From positions 62,001 to 126,000 of the forward strand of contig CALXRI010000007.1 in the NCBI GenBank assembly GCA_944390795.1: 64,000 nucleotides of DNA, written 5' to 3'. Position numbers and translations under genes: made by a program. How positions within the stretch are numbered: position 1 is the stretch's first letter; each line of letters starts with the position of its first letter. A model generated the notes under the pieces. It was given only the letters and a program-made list of their open reading frames with translations, was not told where the DNA came from and made no database searches. The stretch is from an uncultured Victivallales bacterium. Its GTDB lineage: Bacteria; Verrucomicrobiota; Lentisphaeria; Victivallales; UBA1829. Positions 10,420 to 20,745 of this stretch are shown piece by piece.

Positions 10420-10551
10420 GTGTGATTTTTTTCATCAAGCTTCATTTTTTCCAGGACAACCATGCAGACCGCTCCCGGAAACACACATTCCACCAAGACA
10501 GCGGCCGGAATCGGATCCGGAAATCCCGCAAGCGCTCCTCTCCGCAGGATT

Positions 10552-11046
10552 TCATGCGCCGGACCGTTTGCCGCAGAGCTCGTAATCGAAAAAATCACCG
10601 GAGAAACTGTCGCTCGTCCTCCGGCGGACAAGACGGAAACCGCCTCTTTCATACATCCGTCTTGCGGGAAGTTGAAGTTCAGTTGTGGTGACAATGATTG
10701 TTTCCGGGCTCCAGCGGGAAAAAATTCTTTTCACGGCCTCGGACATCTGGGCCGTCCCCCATCCGCGCCCTTTGCAGGATGCCGCAATGCAGTTGTGGCC
10801 GATTTTCACGCATGTCGGGGCCCTTCTCGGATCCCAGGAAACAAATCCGACCGCTTCGCCGTTCCATGCGGAGACAAACCCGCACCGGTCGGCAATCGCG
10901 GGACGGTCAAAGAAGAAATCGTCAAAATTCCTCCATTCCGCTTCCCAGTGCAGAGCAAAGCGGCGGTCGAAACCGTAGGCGTCTCGCAGCAGTGCATAAA
11001 GCGTTCCCCGCCGGAAGGAACTGACAGGACGGAATTCGGGAGTCAT
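10552..11046 (-). CDS. GNAT-family N-acetyltransferase
   Basis: 164 residues from an ATG that has GGAGG six bases upstream; upstream ATG and TTG codons in frame lack proper spacing. The acetyl-CoA binding region is visible as the run around GHNCIAASCKGRGWGTAQM, in which GRGWG is the usual Q/RxxGxG loop. After it comes the typical strand 'ETIIVTTTE' and a C-terminal MYERGGFR motif, as in RimI-like enzymes. Such proteins transfer acetyl from acetyl-CoA to an amine on a small molecule or protein; the substrate cannot be told. It lies 57 bp downstream of dctM on the same strand and may be transcribed with the TRAP genes. Confidence 0.85.
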   Translation of the reverse strand: MTPEFRPVSSFRRGTLYALLRDAYGFDRRFALHWEAEWRNFDDFFFDRPAIADRCGFVSAWNGEAVGFVSWDPRRAPTCVKIGHNCIAASCKGRGWGTAQMSEAVKRIFSRWSPETIIVTTTELQLPARRMYERGGFRLVRRRTSDSFSGDFFDYELCGKRSGA

Positions 11047-11103
11047 GCGCATCCTCCCGGACAAGGCGATGGAACGGGCCGCGGCATTCCCATGCGCGCC
11101 TTT

Positions 11104-12405
<1,302 letters not shown>

Positions 12406-12406
12406 G

Positions 12407-12907
12407 TCAGTTTTCCTCCCTTTCCCGTTCAAAGTTCTTCCGCGCATCCGCCAGAAGATTGCGGATCTCCGCAAGCAGCACGAACAGGCCGCCGAGCGGA
12501 AGCGGCAGGAACATCACCACGTCCGACACCTGCAGCGCGGGCAGGACATTCCAGTTCACCGTCGCCTGGCGCACCAGCATCCAGCCGCCGATCTCGAAGA
12601 CGATCACGACAAACGCCAGTGTCACGGCATGCGCGAAAAGCGCAAGACGTTTTCTCGTTTTCGCATCGAAACGGGAGGTCAGGGCGTCGATCCCCAGATG
12701 CGCGGAACGGTCGAACGCGGCCGCGATTCCGAAGATGCTCACATACACGAGAAGGACCGTCGCCAGCTCCTCGGTCCATTTGACCTGCGCGCCCCACAGA
12801 TAGCGGGAGGCGACTCCGAGGAGCACATCCAGCACGAGCAGTCCCACCATGACGGCCAGCACGCCGTCCAGAATCCGCATCGCATAATGATACAGTTTCG
12901 CAGTCAT
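12407..12907 (-). CDS. dctQ: TRAP transporter small permease (DctQ)
   Basis: 166 residues with four membrane segments, the standard topology of the small TRAP subunit. It has the family-typical region WTEELATVLLVYVSIFG in the second helix and AHLGIDAL just after it. It pairs with DctM in the inner membrane. The ATG overlaps the dctP stop codon (ATGA) and its own stop is one base from the dctM start, so the three genes are surely one translationally coupled unit. Confidence 0.92.
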   Translation of the reverse strand: MTAKLYHYAMRILDGVLAVMVGLLVLDVLLGVASRYLWGAQVKWTEELATVLLVYVSIFGIAAAFDRSAHLGIDALTSRFDAKTRKRLALFAHAVTLAFVVIVFEIGGWMLVRQATVNWNVLPALQVSDVVMFLPLPLGGLFVLLAEIRNLLADARKNFEREREEN

Positions 12908-13929
12908 TCCTTCACCTCTCCGATTCGTTTGACATATTTCATGATGCGTTCCGGCTGGTTCTCCCGCAGCGGCCGGAGTTTTTCGGCAAACGCATTCCTG
13001 TCAACCTGAAGGAACTGGACGCCCTGTTTTCCGGCGCGTTCCACGGCAGTTTTATCCGCCTCCTTCCAGAGTTCCCGCTGTTTCAGGCTGGAGTCGCGGG
13101 CTGCGCGTTCCACCCATTCGCGCTGCTGTTCCGTCAGGGAGTCCCAGGTTTTGCGGCTTATCATCAGCATGTCGGGCACCCGGGTATGTTCATTGAGCGT
13201 GAAATACTTGCAGACCTCCATATGCCGCCCCGTGTCGAAACTCGGCAGGTTGTTCTCGGCGCCGTCCACGGTGCCCTGCGAAAGCGCGGTATAAAGCTCC
13301 CCCCACGGGATCGGGGTCGGCGCGCCGCCCAGCGCACTGACGATGTCCATGGCGAGACGGCTCTGCTGCGTCCGGATCTTCATCCCCCTGAGATCGTCCG
13401 GCGTGCGGACCGGCTTTTTCGTCGTGTAGAAACTGCGCTGGCCGGAATCATAGTAGCAGAGCGCACGCATGCCTTTCGTCAGCTCGCCGAGCTCCCTTCC
13501 GACAGGTCCGTCAAGCACCTTCCAGAAATGCTTCTCATTGCGGAAGACATAGGGCAGCCCCAGAGCAACCAGTTCCGGCACGCTGGATTCCAGCACAGCG
13601 GAAGATGTTTTGCTGAGATCGATATGACCGTTCTGCGTCTGTTTCAGGCATTCCGCCTCGGATCCGATCATGCCGGACGGATAAATGGCAAGGTCCATGG
13701 TCCCCTTCGAATAGTGTTTCAGACGCTCCTTCATATAGACCATGGCCGCATGGACGGGATGCTCCGTGGGAAGCCCGTGGCCGAGTTTCAGGATTTTGAC
13801 GCCCCTCCCCGCATTGTTCCGTTCCCGGATCACGCCGGCGTAAATGACTCCCACGATCACAGCGGCGACCAGAACGCCTGCGCAAACTGCGGATAACGTT
13901 CCCGAAAAGACTTTTCCGTGCTCCCCCAT
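12904..13929 (-). CDS. dctP: TRAP transporter substrate-binding protein (DctP)
   Basis: 341 residues from the ATG at 13929, chosen because AGGAG lies seven bases upstream; the track start further out has no such site. The N-terminus has one long hydrophobic helix (about residues 12-32), so the protein is exported and may stay membrane-anchored; no clear cleavage site or lipobox is visible. The family core follows: KILKLGHGLPTEHPVH, PSGMIGSEAE, the RTPDDLRGMKIRTQQS block with the Arg that usually grips the ligand carboxylate, and WGELYTALSQGTVDGAEN. It delivers a carboxylated solute to DctQM. A KDPG-type aldolase elsewhere in the window makes uronates a conceivable substrate, but that is only a guess. 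Confidence 0.92.
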   Translation of the reverse strand: MGEHGKVFSGTLSAVCAGVLVAAVIVGVIYAGVIRERNNAGRGVKILKLGHGLPTEHPVHAAMVYMKERLKHYSKGTMDLAIYPSGMIGSEAECLKQTQNGHIDLSKTSSAVLESSVPELVALGLPYVFRNEKHFWKVLDGPVGRELGELTKGMRALCYYDSGQRSFYTTKKPVRTPDDLRGMKIRTQQSRLAMDIVSALGGAPTPIPWGELYTALSQGTVDGAENNLPSFDTGRHMEVCKYFTLNEHTRVPDMLMISRKTWDSLTEQQREWVERAARDSSLKQRELWKEADKTAVERAGKQGVQFLQVDRNAFAEKLRPLRENQPERIMKYVKRIGEVKE

Positions 13930-14125
13930 GATTTCTCCTGAAGTTCCAATCCGTCTGTTCCATGAATTCCAGACATCAATAAACACCGGATTTCCAAATC
14001 CGCAAGGGCGCATATCTGAAAAAAAAGATCAATATATGCCGTCTGCCCGGCGATGCCGGTTTCCCGGAACAGTCCCTCCTCTCAGCGAAGACCCGGCGCG
14101 GGAAAGGAAGTTCCCGGCATTCCCG

Positions 14126-14163
14126 TTTTTCCGGAAAAATCCGGTTTTCACATGATTTTTCCG
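14126..14163. promoter_or_regulatory. Cluster of TTTTTCCG / CGGAAAAA inverted repeats in a divergent spacer
   Basis: The 489-bp spacer between dctP (minus) and the ABC ATPase (plus) has no gene. It contains a perfect 14-bp palindrome TTTTTCCGGAAAAA (14126-14139), overlapped by a 10-bp inverted repeat CGGAAAAATC / GATTTTTCCG (14132-14141 and 14154-14163). The same half-site therefore occurs three times within 38 bp, as expected for an operator cluster. Another short palindrome, CAGAATTCTG, is at 14209-14218. Which gene is controlled is not known. Confidence 0.4.
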
Positions 14164-14238
14164 AAAAAAAATTGTCGTTTCCATGAAAAATGCGTGAACT
14201 TTTTTTGTCAGAATTCTGTCATAAGCGAAAACACGCAC

Positions 14239-14270
14239 TTGAAAAACGGAGTTGAAGGATTATCTAAAAT
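14239..14270 (+). promoter_or_regulatory. Possible sigma-70 type promoter of the ABC transporter operon
   Basis: TTGAAA at 14239-14244 and TATCTA at 14261-14266 are separated by 16 bp, about 150 bp before the ATPase start. The -10 match is only moderate (an overlapping TAAAAT is further away), so this is a candidate and not a certain promoter. Confidence 0.35.
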
Positions 14271-14418
14271 ACCTCATTGCGAATTCAGCAGGAGACAACT
14301 GAATGCGGAATCCGGGGGAATTCCCGTTCCGTTTGTCTTGTTTTTAAACGCGGCGCATGCCGTGAGACGGAAAACGAAGGCAAACCAACGCAGATAAACA
14401 AACAGGAGAAAAACAGGC

Positions 14419-15384
14419 ATGATAGAGGCCAGCAACGTCAGGAAGAACTTCGGCGCCAGAACCGTTGTCGGGGGCGTGAGCTTCTCGGTCGGGAAAGGCG
14501 AGGTGCTCGGGTTCCTCGGTCCGAACGGCGCGGGAAAGTCCACCACGATGCGGATGATTACAGGTTTTCTTCCGCTCAGCGCGGGAAAAATCACAATCGG
14601 CGGGTATGATATTGAGGAAAATCCTGTGGAAGCCAAACAGCTTTTCGGGTATCTTCCGGAAAACGCGCCCGCCTATCAGGACATGACGGTTGCGGGTTTT
14701 CTGGACTTCTCCGCTTCGATCCGTCGTCTTTCCGGAAAGAAGAAAGCCGATGCGATCGCACGTGCAGTGAAACTCTGCCATCTGGAAAACGTCCTGCAGC
14801 AGACAATCGACACGTTGTCGAAAGGCTATCGTCACCGCGTCGGATTCGCGCAGGCGATTCTGCACGATCCGCCGGTTCTGATTCTCGACGAGCCGACCGA
14901 CGGACTTGACCCGAACCAGAAGCATGAGATGCGCGAACTGATCCGCGAAATGAGCAGAACCAAGGCGATCATCGTCTCCACGCATATTCTGGAAGAGGTC
15001 GAGGCGATCTGCACAAGGGTCATCATCATCGACCGCGGCAAACTGGTCTTCAACGGCACGCCGCGCGAACTCCAGGAGAAGGCGCCGTACGGACACCGTC
15101 TGCGCCTGACCGTCTGCGCGTCCGACGACGCGCCCGTCCGCGCGATGCTGGAAAAACTCCCCCAGGTGCGCAAGGCGGAACTCCTCGGGAAACAGGAAAA
15201 GACGGTTTCCCTCGCCGTTTATCCCGCCGGATCGGAAAAGGATTTCGTCTCCGCCGTCAAAAAGGCGCTTGACGAACACAAATGGGAGTTCTGCGAGCTT
15301 TATCTTGAACACGGAAGGCTGGACGAAGTCTTCCGGAGCCTGACAACTTCGGATGCCGTCGAAGGAAAGGAGGGTGCGGCATGA
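14419..15384 (+). CDS. ABC transporter ATP-binding protein, GldA/CcmA-like
   Basis: 321 residues. The ABC ATPase core is complete: Walker [10 protein letters not shown] at 34-42, signature LSKGYRHR at 133-140 (LSGGQ variant typical of the GldA/NatA group), and [10 protein letters not shown] from 156. About 100 further C-terminal residues after the core match the extension of this group. It powers an ABC-2 type exporter from the cytoplasmic face. Its stop overlaps the permease ATG (ATGA), and the GldG-like and DUF4340 genes follow, a gene order seen in many Gram-negative bacteria. The start has AGGAG upstream (ACAGGAG). The exported substrate is unknown. Confidence 0.93.
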   Translation: MIEASNVRKNFGARTVVGGVSFSVGKGEVLGFLGPNGAGKSTTMRMITGFLPLSAGKITIGGYDIEENPVEAKQLFGYLPENAPAYQDMTVAGFLDFSASIRRLSGKKKADAIARAVKLCHLENVLQQTIDTLSKGYRHRVGFAQAILHDPPVLILDEPTDGLDPNQKHEMRELIREMSRTKAIIVSTHILEEVEAICTRVIIIDRGKLVFNGTPRELQEKAPYGHRLRLTVCASDDAPVRAMLEKLPQVRKAELLGKQEKTVSLAVYPAGSEKDFVSAVKKALDEHKWEFCELYLEHGRLDEVFRSLTTSDAVEGKEGAA

Positions 15385-16115
15385 GAAACGTTCTGACCAT
15401 CATCCGCCGCGAACTCGGCGCAACCTTCACATCGCCCGTGGCGTATGTCTTTCTGGTGATCTTTCTGGCGCTGAGCGGATTCTTCACCTTCATGATCGGC
15501 GGATTCTTCCTCCGCAACGAGGCGGATCTGAGCAGCTTCTTCTTCTGGTTCCCGTGGCTTTTCATTCTGCTGGTCCCGGCGGTCGGGATGCGCCAGTGGG
15601 CGGAAGAGCGGCGTCAGGGAACGCTGGAACTGCTGTTCACGATGCCGGTTTCCATTCCGGAGGCGGTGCTCGGAAAATTCCTCGCGGGGTGGATCTTCCT
15701 CGGGATCGCGCTTGTCCTGACCTGCCCGATCGTGTTCACTGTCTGCTATCTGGGCAGTCCGGATCCGGGACCGATCGCGACCGGCTACACGGGATGTTTC
15801 CTGCTGGCGGGAGCATATCTCGCGATCAGCGGCATGACATCGGCCTTCACGCGCAACCAGATCGTCAGTTTCATCACGTCTACCGTGCTCTGCCTGCTTC
15901 TGGTGCTGATCGGCTTTCCGCCCGTGACGAATCTGCTGCTGAAATGGGGCGCGCCCGCATGGACGCTCGACCTTTCGGCGGATCTCAGCGTCTTTTATCA
16001 TTTCACGGGAATGCAGCGCGGCGTCTTCGACCTGCGCGACATTGTCTATTTCCTGTCCCTGACGGCCTTTGCGCTGTTTGTCACGGGAAGCGTCCTGAAA
16101 AACCGCCGCGCCTGA
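15381..16115 (+). CDS. ABC-2 type permease, GldF-like
   Basis: 244 residues with six hydrophobic segments. The N-terminal pattern (IIRRELGATFTSPVAYVFLVIF) and the amphipathic MRQWAEERRQGTLELLFTMP loop are typical of the ABC-2 permease family related to the gliding protein GldF and to NosY. The start overlaps the ATPase stop by four bases. It should form the inner-membrane pore with the ATPase and work with the downstream GldG-like protein. In Bacteroidota GldAFG is needed for gliding, but the wider family occurs in non-gliding bacteria, so motility should not be inferred. Confidence 0.9.
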   Translation: MRNVLTIIRRELGATFTSPVAYVFLVIFLALSGFFTFMIGGFFLRNEADLSSFFFWFPWLFILLVPAVGMRQWAEERRQGTLELLFTMPVSIPEAVLGKFLAGWIFLGIALVLTCPIVFTVCYLGSPDPGPIATGYTGCFLLAGAYLAISGMTSAFTRNQIVSFITSTVLCLLLVLIGFPPVTNLLLKWGAPAWTLDLSADLSVFYHFTGMQRGVFDLRDIVYFLSLTAFALFVTGSVLKNRRA

Positions 16116-16139
16116 GCGCAGTTGAAGGAGTCATGACTT

Positions 16140-18080
16140 ATGAAATCAAACGGCAACAGCAAAAAAACGCTTGCGTGGATCAGCTCCGTCGCCGGCATCC
16201 TGATCGCCGGTGCGATCCTGATCTTCGTGAATGCGCTTCTCAAGCCCGCAGCCCTGCGTTGGGACTGCACCGAGGAGAAGCGTTACACCCTTTCACAGGG
16301 CACTGAAAACATCCTCAGACATCTGGACAAGGTCGTCAGCATCCGCTTCTATTATTCGCGCAATGCCTCCGACATGCCCGTCGTCCTGAAAAACTACGCC
16401 ACGCGCGTCGAAGACCTGCTCGGCGAATTCCAGCGCGCGGGCGGCGACAGGATCAAACTCAGCAAACTGAATCCGCTCCCCGATTCCGACGAGGAGGATT
16501 CCGCCGTGCTCGACGGCGTCTCGGGCCACTCGCTCGACATGTTCGGTTCCGGCGATCCGGTTTACTTCGGCGTGGCCGTTAGCTGCGGCGGAAAAACCGC
16601 GGTTCTGCCCTTCCTCTCTCCGGAGAACGAAGCCCAGCTGGAATACGATCTTGCGCGCGCCGTCACCGAAGTGACAGCGGCGAAAAAAGTCCGGCTCGGC
16701 ATTCTCAGCTCGCTGCCTGTGATGGGCGGCTTCAACGGTGCGCCGATGATGATGAGCAATCCGCAGAGAACGCCTCCATGGTGGATTGTCAGCGAACTCA
16801 AACGCAATTACGACGTCGTGGAGATTCCCGCGACCGGAACGGAAATCGCCGAAGACATCGACGTGATTCTGGCGCTCCATCCGCAGAACCTGGGCGACGA
16901 ACTGCTTTTCGCACTTGACCAGTTCATCCTGCGCGGCGGAAAGATGCTCGCGTTTCTTGACCCGCTCGCGGTGTCCGCGATGCGTCAGCCCTACCAGCCG
17001 CAGCCGGACGCCTCCGCGTTCGACAAGCTCCTGCAGGCATGGGGCTTCTCCTTCAGCAACGGCAAAATCGTCGCCGACAGGAAACTCGCGACCAGGATTC
17101 GCGGCGCATACGGCAACGTCGAGTCGATGCCGACCGTTCTCACGCTCGGCAAGGCGGATGTCAACGCGTCCGTCCCCGCGCTCGCTTCGCTGAATTCGCT
17201 GCTGCTCTTCTGCCCCGGCGAGTTCTCCGGCAAAGCGGCAGACGGCCTGAAACAGACCGTGCTTCTGCACTCCTCCGACGATGCGGGGCTGATCAGCTCC
17301 TTCGAGGCGCAGATGCCCGGCGAGCAGATTCTGAAAAACTTGAAATCCGAACACCATGAATATGTTCTGGCAATGCAGCTTGCCGGAACCTTCCCCACGG
17401 CGTTTCCCGACGGCAAACCCGCCGCCGCTTCCACGGACGAAAAGGATGCCGGGGACGGCAAGGACGCGAAAGACTCCAAGGACAAAACTGCGGAAAGGAA
17501 AGACGGCAGTCTGAAGAAATCCGCCAAACCCGGCGTGGTCGTCCTCGTCGGCGACGCGGACATGCTGTTCGACTCCTTCTGCATCCGGCAGGGGAATTTC
17601 CTCGGACAGACGATCGCTCAGCCGATCAACGACAATCTGAATTTCGCGCTGAACATGATCGATCAGCTCAGCGGCGACGAGAATCTCTTTGAGATCCGCG
17701 CGCGCGGCACGGCTTCGCGTCCGTTCACCGTTGTCCGCGATCTCCAGGCGGCGGCGGAGAAAGAGTTCCAGGGCAAAATCGTTCAGCTGGAAGAGGAGCT
17801 CCGCAGCGTGCAGAACCAGATCAACGAGCTCCAGCGCCAGCGCAAACCCGGTGAAAAGGAACTGCTCTCCTCCGAACAGCGCAAGGTCCTTGCCGACTTC
17901 CGGAAGAAGGAAGTCGAGGCGAGAAAGGAACTCAAACTGGTCCGCAGACAGCTTCGCGCCGAAATCGACTCTCTCGAAAACACCCTGATTTTCATGAACA
18001 TCGCCCTGATGCCGATTCTGGTGATCGCCGCCGGAATCACGGTGGCGGCGGTCAAACGCACAAGGAGCGCCCATCGATGA
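16140..18080 (+). CDS. GldG-family auxiliary component of the ABC transporter
   Basis: 646 residues; GAAGGAG lies nine bases before the ATG. One N-terminal membrane helix (about 8-32) is followed by the family hallmark RWDCTEEKRYTLSQGT, then a large periplasmic domain of the type called ABC-type uncharacterised transport system (IFT52/GldG-like). A low-complexity Lys/Asp/Ser stretch lies near residues 430-465, a predicted coiled coil near 530-600, and a second membrane helix at the very C-terminus. It is expected to be anchored at both ends in the inner membrane. The last codons overlap the next gene (ATGA). Function in non-gliding species is not established. Confidence 0.88.
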   Translation: MKSNGNSKKTLAWISSVAGILIAGAILIFVNALLKPAALRWDCTEEKRYTLSQGTENILRHLDKVVSIRFYYSRNASDMPVVLKNYATRVEDLLGEFQRAGGDRIKLSKLNPLPDSDEEDSAVLDGVSGHSLDMFGSGDPVYFGVAVSCGGKTAVLPFLSPENEAQLEYDLARAVTEVTAAKKVRLGILSSLPVMGGFNGAPMMMSNPQRTPPWWIVSELKRNYDVVEIPATGTEIAEDIDVILALHPQNLGDELLFALDQFILRGGKMLAFLDPLAVSAMRQPYQPQPDASAFDKLLQAWGFSFSNGKIVADRKLATRIRGAYGNVESMPTVLTLGKADVNASVPALASLNSLLLFCPGEFSGKAADGLKQTVLLHSSDDAGLISSFEAQMPGEQILKNLKSEHHEYVLAMQLAGTFPTAFPDGKPAAASTDEKDAGDGKDAKDSKDKTAERKDGSLKKSAKPGVVVLVGDADMLFDSFCIRQGNFLGQTIAQPINDNLNFALNMIDQLSGDENLFEIRARGTASRPFTVVRDLQAAAEKEFQGKIVQLEEELRSVQNQINELQRQRKPGEKELLSSEQRKVLADFRKKEVEARKELKLVRRQLRAEIDSLENTLIFMNIALMPILVIAAGITVAAVKRTRSAHR

Positions 18081-19225
18081 AATCGAAACATCTGATCATT
18101 CTGGCCTGTGTCGTCATCATTCTCGGAATCATTTACGCCGTGCAGCGCAAAGATTCCGGAAACACTGCGCCCTCCGGACCGCGGGAACTGGTTCCCGCCT
18201 CCTTCAGCAGCGACGGACTCGCCGACATCAAGTTCAAAGGAAAAGACGGAGCCGTCACGCTGAAGCAGACGCCGTCCGGATGGGTTGTGGCGGAACGCCA
18301 CGATTATCCGGCGGATACGGCGAAACTCCGGGAGTTCTTCATCAAGCTGTGTGATGCGCGCATCGCGCAGGAACTCCCGCTGACCGCGCAGCAGGCGGAG
18401 GAACTCTCCCTGACGCCGGAAAAGGCCGTGACCGTGACAATGTCCGCGGGGGACGCAAAAGACGCGCATACCTTCCTGTTCGGTTCCGAACACACCCGGG
18501 GCGGCAGCGCCGTTGCGAACAGCCCCTACGGAGGCATGATGAGCGGAGGCGGCCGCTACATCCGGCTTGCCGACGGACGCAACGCGCTTGTGCAGGAGAC
18601 CTTCCCCGAAGTCGGCACAGTCGCCGCCGACTGGCTGAACAAGGAGTTCTTCCGGATTTCCGATCTCAGACACGCCGTGCTGAAACGCGGCGGAAAAACC
18701 GAATGGGAACTGGAGACAAAAGACGGCTCGCTTGCGCTGAAAGGCGCGATCCCCGCGAACCGCGAGGCGGACGATGCGAAGATCTCTTCCCTGAAGAACG
18801 CCTACTCCTGGATCCGCTTCACCGACGTCGCCGATCCGAAAGCCGCACCGGCGAAAACCGGCATGGACATGGCGCCGGAACTGACATTGACCGACAGCGA
18901 CGACCTTGTTTACACGATCCGCCCGGGCGCGGGCGCGGACGGCAAATATTTCCTCCGGGTTTCCGTCGCATGGAAAGGCGCGGCGAAACGCACGCCGCCC
19001 GCCGGGGAAAAAGCGGAGGACAAGGCAAAACTGGATGCCGAATTTGCAAAAACCGTCAAGGAGCGGCAGGAGAAAGCCGCCAGACTCGAAAAAATGCTGG
19101 CGCCCTGGACGTTCGAGGTCGGGAAAGACGTGTATGAAAGTTCCACTCCTTCCCGGGACGCTTTCCTGAAGGACAAACCGAAAAAAGCGGAGGAGTCCGC
19201 GGCTCCGGCAGCTTCCGGGAAATAA
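18077..19225 (+). CDS. DUF4340 domain-containing protein
   Basis: 382 residues. An N-terminal membrane helix (about 5-20) is followed by a periplasmic beta-rich domain with the DUF4340 features: ADIKFKGKDGAVTLKQTPSGW near residue 50 and repeated beta units of the same kind (VLKRGGKTEWELETKDGS). A Glu/Lys/Ala-rich helical segment lies near 310-345. DUF4340 proteins regularly follow GldG-like genes, and here the start overlaps the upstream stop by four bases, so it is most likely the accessory subunit of the same machine. The biochemical role is unknown. The strong terminator at 19243-19278 ends the operon. Confidence 0.87.
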   Translation: MKSKHLIILACVVIILGIIYAVQRKDSGNTAPSGPRELVPASFSSDGLADIKFKGKDGAVTLKQTPSGWVVAERHDYPADTAKLREFFIKLCDARIAQELPLTAQQAEELSLTPEKAVTVTMSAGDAKDAHTFLFGSEHTRGGSAVANSPYGGMMSGGGRYIRLADGRNALVQETFPEVGTVAADWLNKEFFRISDLRHAVLKRGGKTEWELETKDGSLALKGAIPANREADDAKISSLKNAYSWIRFTDVADPKAAPAKTGMDMAPELTLTDSDDLVYTIRPGAGADGKYFLRVSVAWKGAAKRTPPAGEKAEDKAKLDAEFAKTVKERQEKAARLEKMLAPWTFEVGKDVYESSTPSRDAFLKDKPKKAEESAAPAASGK

Positions 19226-19242
19226 ACATTCATCCATACAAA

Positions 19243-19278
19243 AAAATGGGGGAACGCATAATTGCGTTCCCCCATTTT
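19243..19278. terminator. Strong bidirectional rho-independent terminator
   Basis: A perfect 16-bp stem, AAAATGGGGGAACGCA against TGCGTTCCCCCATTTT, with a TAAT loop, flanked by an A-run on the left and T-run on the right. It lies 17 bp after the DUF4340 stop and downstream of the convergent M24-like gene, so it can serve both transcripts. Confidence 0.9.
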
Positions 19279-19359
19279 CAGTTTCATGAATTCCGGAATT
19301 TTTTCCAAGGTCCGGAATGCATGCCGCGGCGTCCCGCAGAAGGGGACGCTTTTTTTTCG

Positions 19360-20517
19360 TCAGAGCTCGATGACCTTCATGAATTTCTCGGAGAAGCGCT
19401 CCACGCCGCCCGCCTTGATCCGGACGCCGTTTTCCCAGCGGAGTCCGAAATCGGGACCGGAGAAGAAGGTATCCACCTGGAAGGTCATGTTCTCGGCCAG
19501 ATCGTAGTTGGAAACGGATTCCATCCACGGCTGCTCGACCTCCATCATGCCGATCGAATGGCAGGGGCCGTAAAGCATGTAATCGCCGTATCCCTGCTCG
19601 CGAACCCAGTTCTCCCAGTTGATGACAACATCTTTCGCGGGTTTTCCCGCCGCCATGAGTTCCATGGTCTTGATGTGCGCCTTGAGCCCGAATTCGACGA
19701 GGTCCTTCTGGAGGCCCTCGAATTTGCCGAAGATCACCGGCAGCCCGACGCTCGAGGAATAGCCGCCGACGCGCGCGCCGATGTTCAGCTGGATGATCTC
19801 GTTCGCCTGGATGACCTTGTTGATCGGGCGGCAGATCGCGTTGTTGGTGCGCGGACCGCTGAAGCAGTAGAGGGAGTGCCCCTCGTATTCGCCGCCGTTC
19901 TTGTAGATTTCGCGCTGCGCAATGCCGATGACCTGAAATTCGGTCATGCCGACTTTCATCTCGTTGAGAATCGCATCGATCGCGATTTCGCTGATGCGGA
20001 ACGCCTCGCGCATGCAGGCGAGTTCGTTTTCGGATTTGACATAACGCATCGGAAGAAGGGTCTCGTCCGCCTTGACAAGTTCGGTTTCCGGAAGCTCCTT
20101 CCTGAGGGACATGTAAACGGGAAGCGTCATGACGGAATACCCGACAAGACCGAGTTTCCTGAGCGGCCTGTCGCCCATCGCCATCTTGACGACGTCAGCA
20201 TAGTGCGCAACCGGAATGCCCGGATACTGCGGCTCGGCGGACTCGCGGTATTCGATCATCTTGAGGATGTTCGGAACGACGCTGCGCCCCATTGCATACT
20301 TTTCGCTCTCCGGGCCGATCAGAAGCACGGGCTTGCCTTCCGCCGGAACGAAAACGCCCGCGGCTTCGAAGGTCGGCCAGTATTCCGTCAGGTAACGGAT
20401 GTTGGCAAAGTCGGCCTCGTTGCCGTGCACGAGACATGCGTCAAGTCCGGCGTTCCGGATGTTCGCCTGGAATTTCGCGATTCTGTCGAAGTACTCCTGT
20501 TTCGGAATGGATGCCAT
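19360..20517 (-). CDS. Creatinase/M24-fold protein lacking the dinuclear metal ligands
   Basis: 385 residues from the second in-frame ATG, which has AAGGAG seven bases upstream; the first ATG two codons earlier is too close to that site. It has the two-domain creatinase/prolidase shape: N-terminal creatinase_N-like domain (to about 155) and C-terminal pita-bread domain. In metal M24 peptidases the ligands are Asp, Asp, His, Glu, Glu. Here the first Asp is Asn245 (LNIGA), the second falls in a Ser run (YSSSVG, 253-258), His320 (GPCHSIG) is kept, the first Glu is Asp349, and the last Glu362 is kept. Creatinase also works without metals, so a C-N hydrolase acting on a small molecule is as likely as loss of activity. 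It is divergent from a TIM-barrel isomerase-like gene. Confidence 0.8.
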   Translation of the reverse strand: MASIPKQEYFDRIAKFQANIRNAGLDACLVHGNEADFANIRYLTEYWPTFEAAGVFVPAEGKPVLLIGPESEKYAMGRSVVPNILKMIEYRESAEPQYPGIPVAHYADVVKMAMGDRPLRKLGLVGYSVMTLPVYMSLRKELPETELVKADETLLPMRYVKSENELACMREAFRISEIAIDAILNEMKVGMTEFQVIGIAQREIYKNGGEYEGHSLYCFSGPRTNNAICRPINKVIQANEIIQLNIGARVGGYSSSVGLPVIFGKFEGLQKDLVEFGLKAHIKTMELMAAGKPAKDVVINWENWVREQGYGDYMLYGPCHSIGMMEVEQPWMESVSNYDLAENMTFQVDTFFSGPDFGLRWENGVRIKAGGVERFSEKFMKVIEL

Positions 20518-20685
20518 TTTCATTCTCCTTGTTTTAGGGTTGGGCAGTTCCTGAAACGAATATAGATTTCCCGGAATGCCGAATCAAGGCCGTTCCATTG
20601 AAAAAATCGTTTTTTTATACCACTAAAAAACAGTTTTGAACTTAAAAAAGAAATTTGAAATATATCACTATAGTTATTGCGGCAC

Positions 20686-20713
20686 TTGATTTCATGCCTT
20701 TCCGCATTATATT
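20686..20713 (+). promoter_or_regulatory. Probable promoter of the TIM-barrel/regulator operon
   Basis: TTGATT at 20686-20691 and TATATT at 20708-20713 with 16-bp spacing, ending 32 bp before the ATG at 20746. It lies in the 228-bp AT-rich spacer between the divergent M24-like and TIM-barrel genes. Confidence 0.5.
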
Positions 20714-20745
20714 GTATCGCCGCGAGAAAAGAAAGAAAGGAAGGA

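Noticed and set aside
14419-18080. Gliding motility operon
   Set aside because: GldA/F/G-like genes occur widely without gliding, and no other gld gene is seen.
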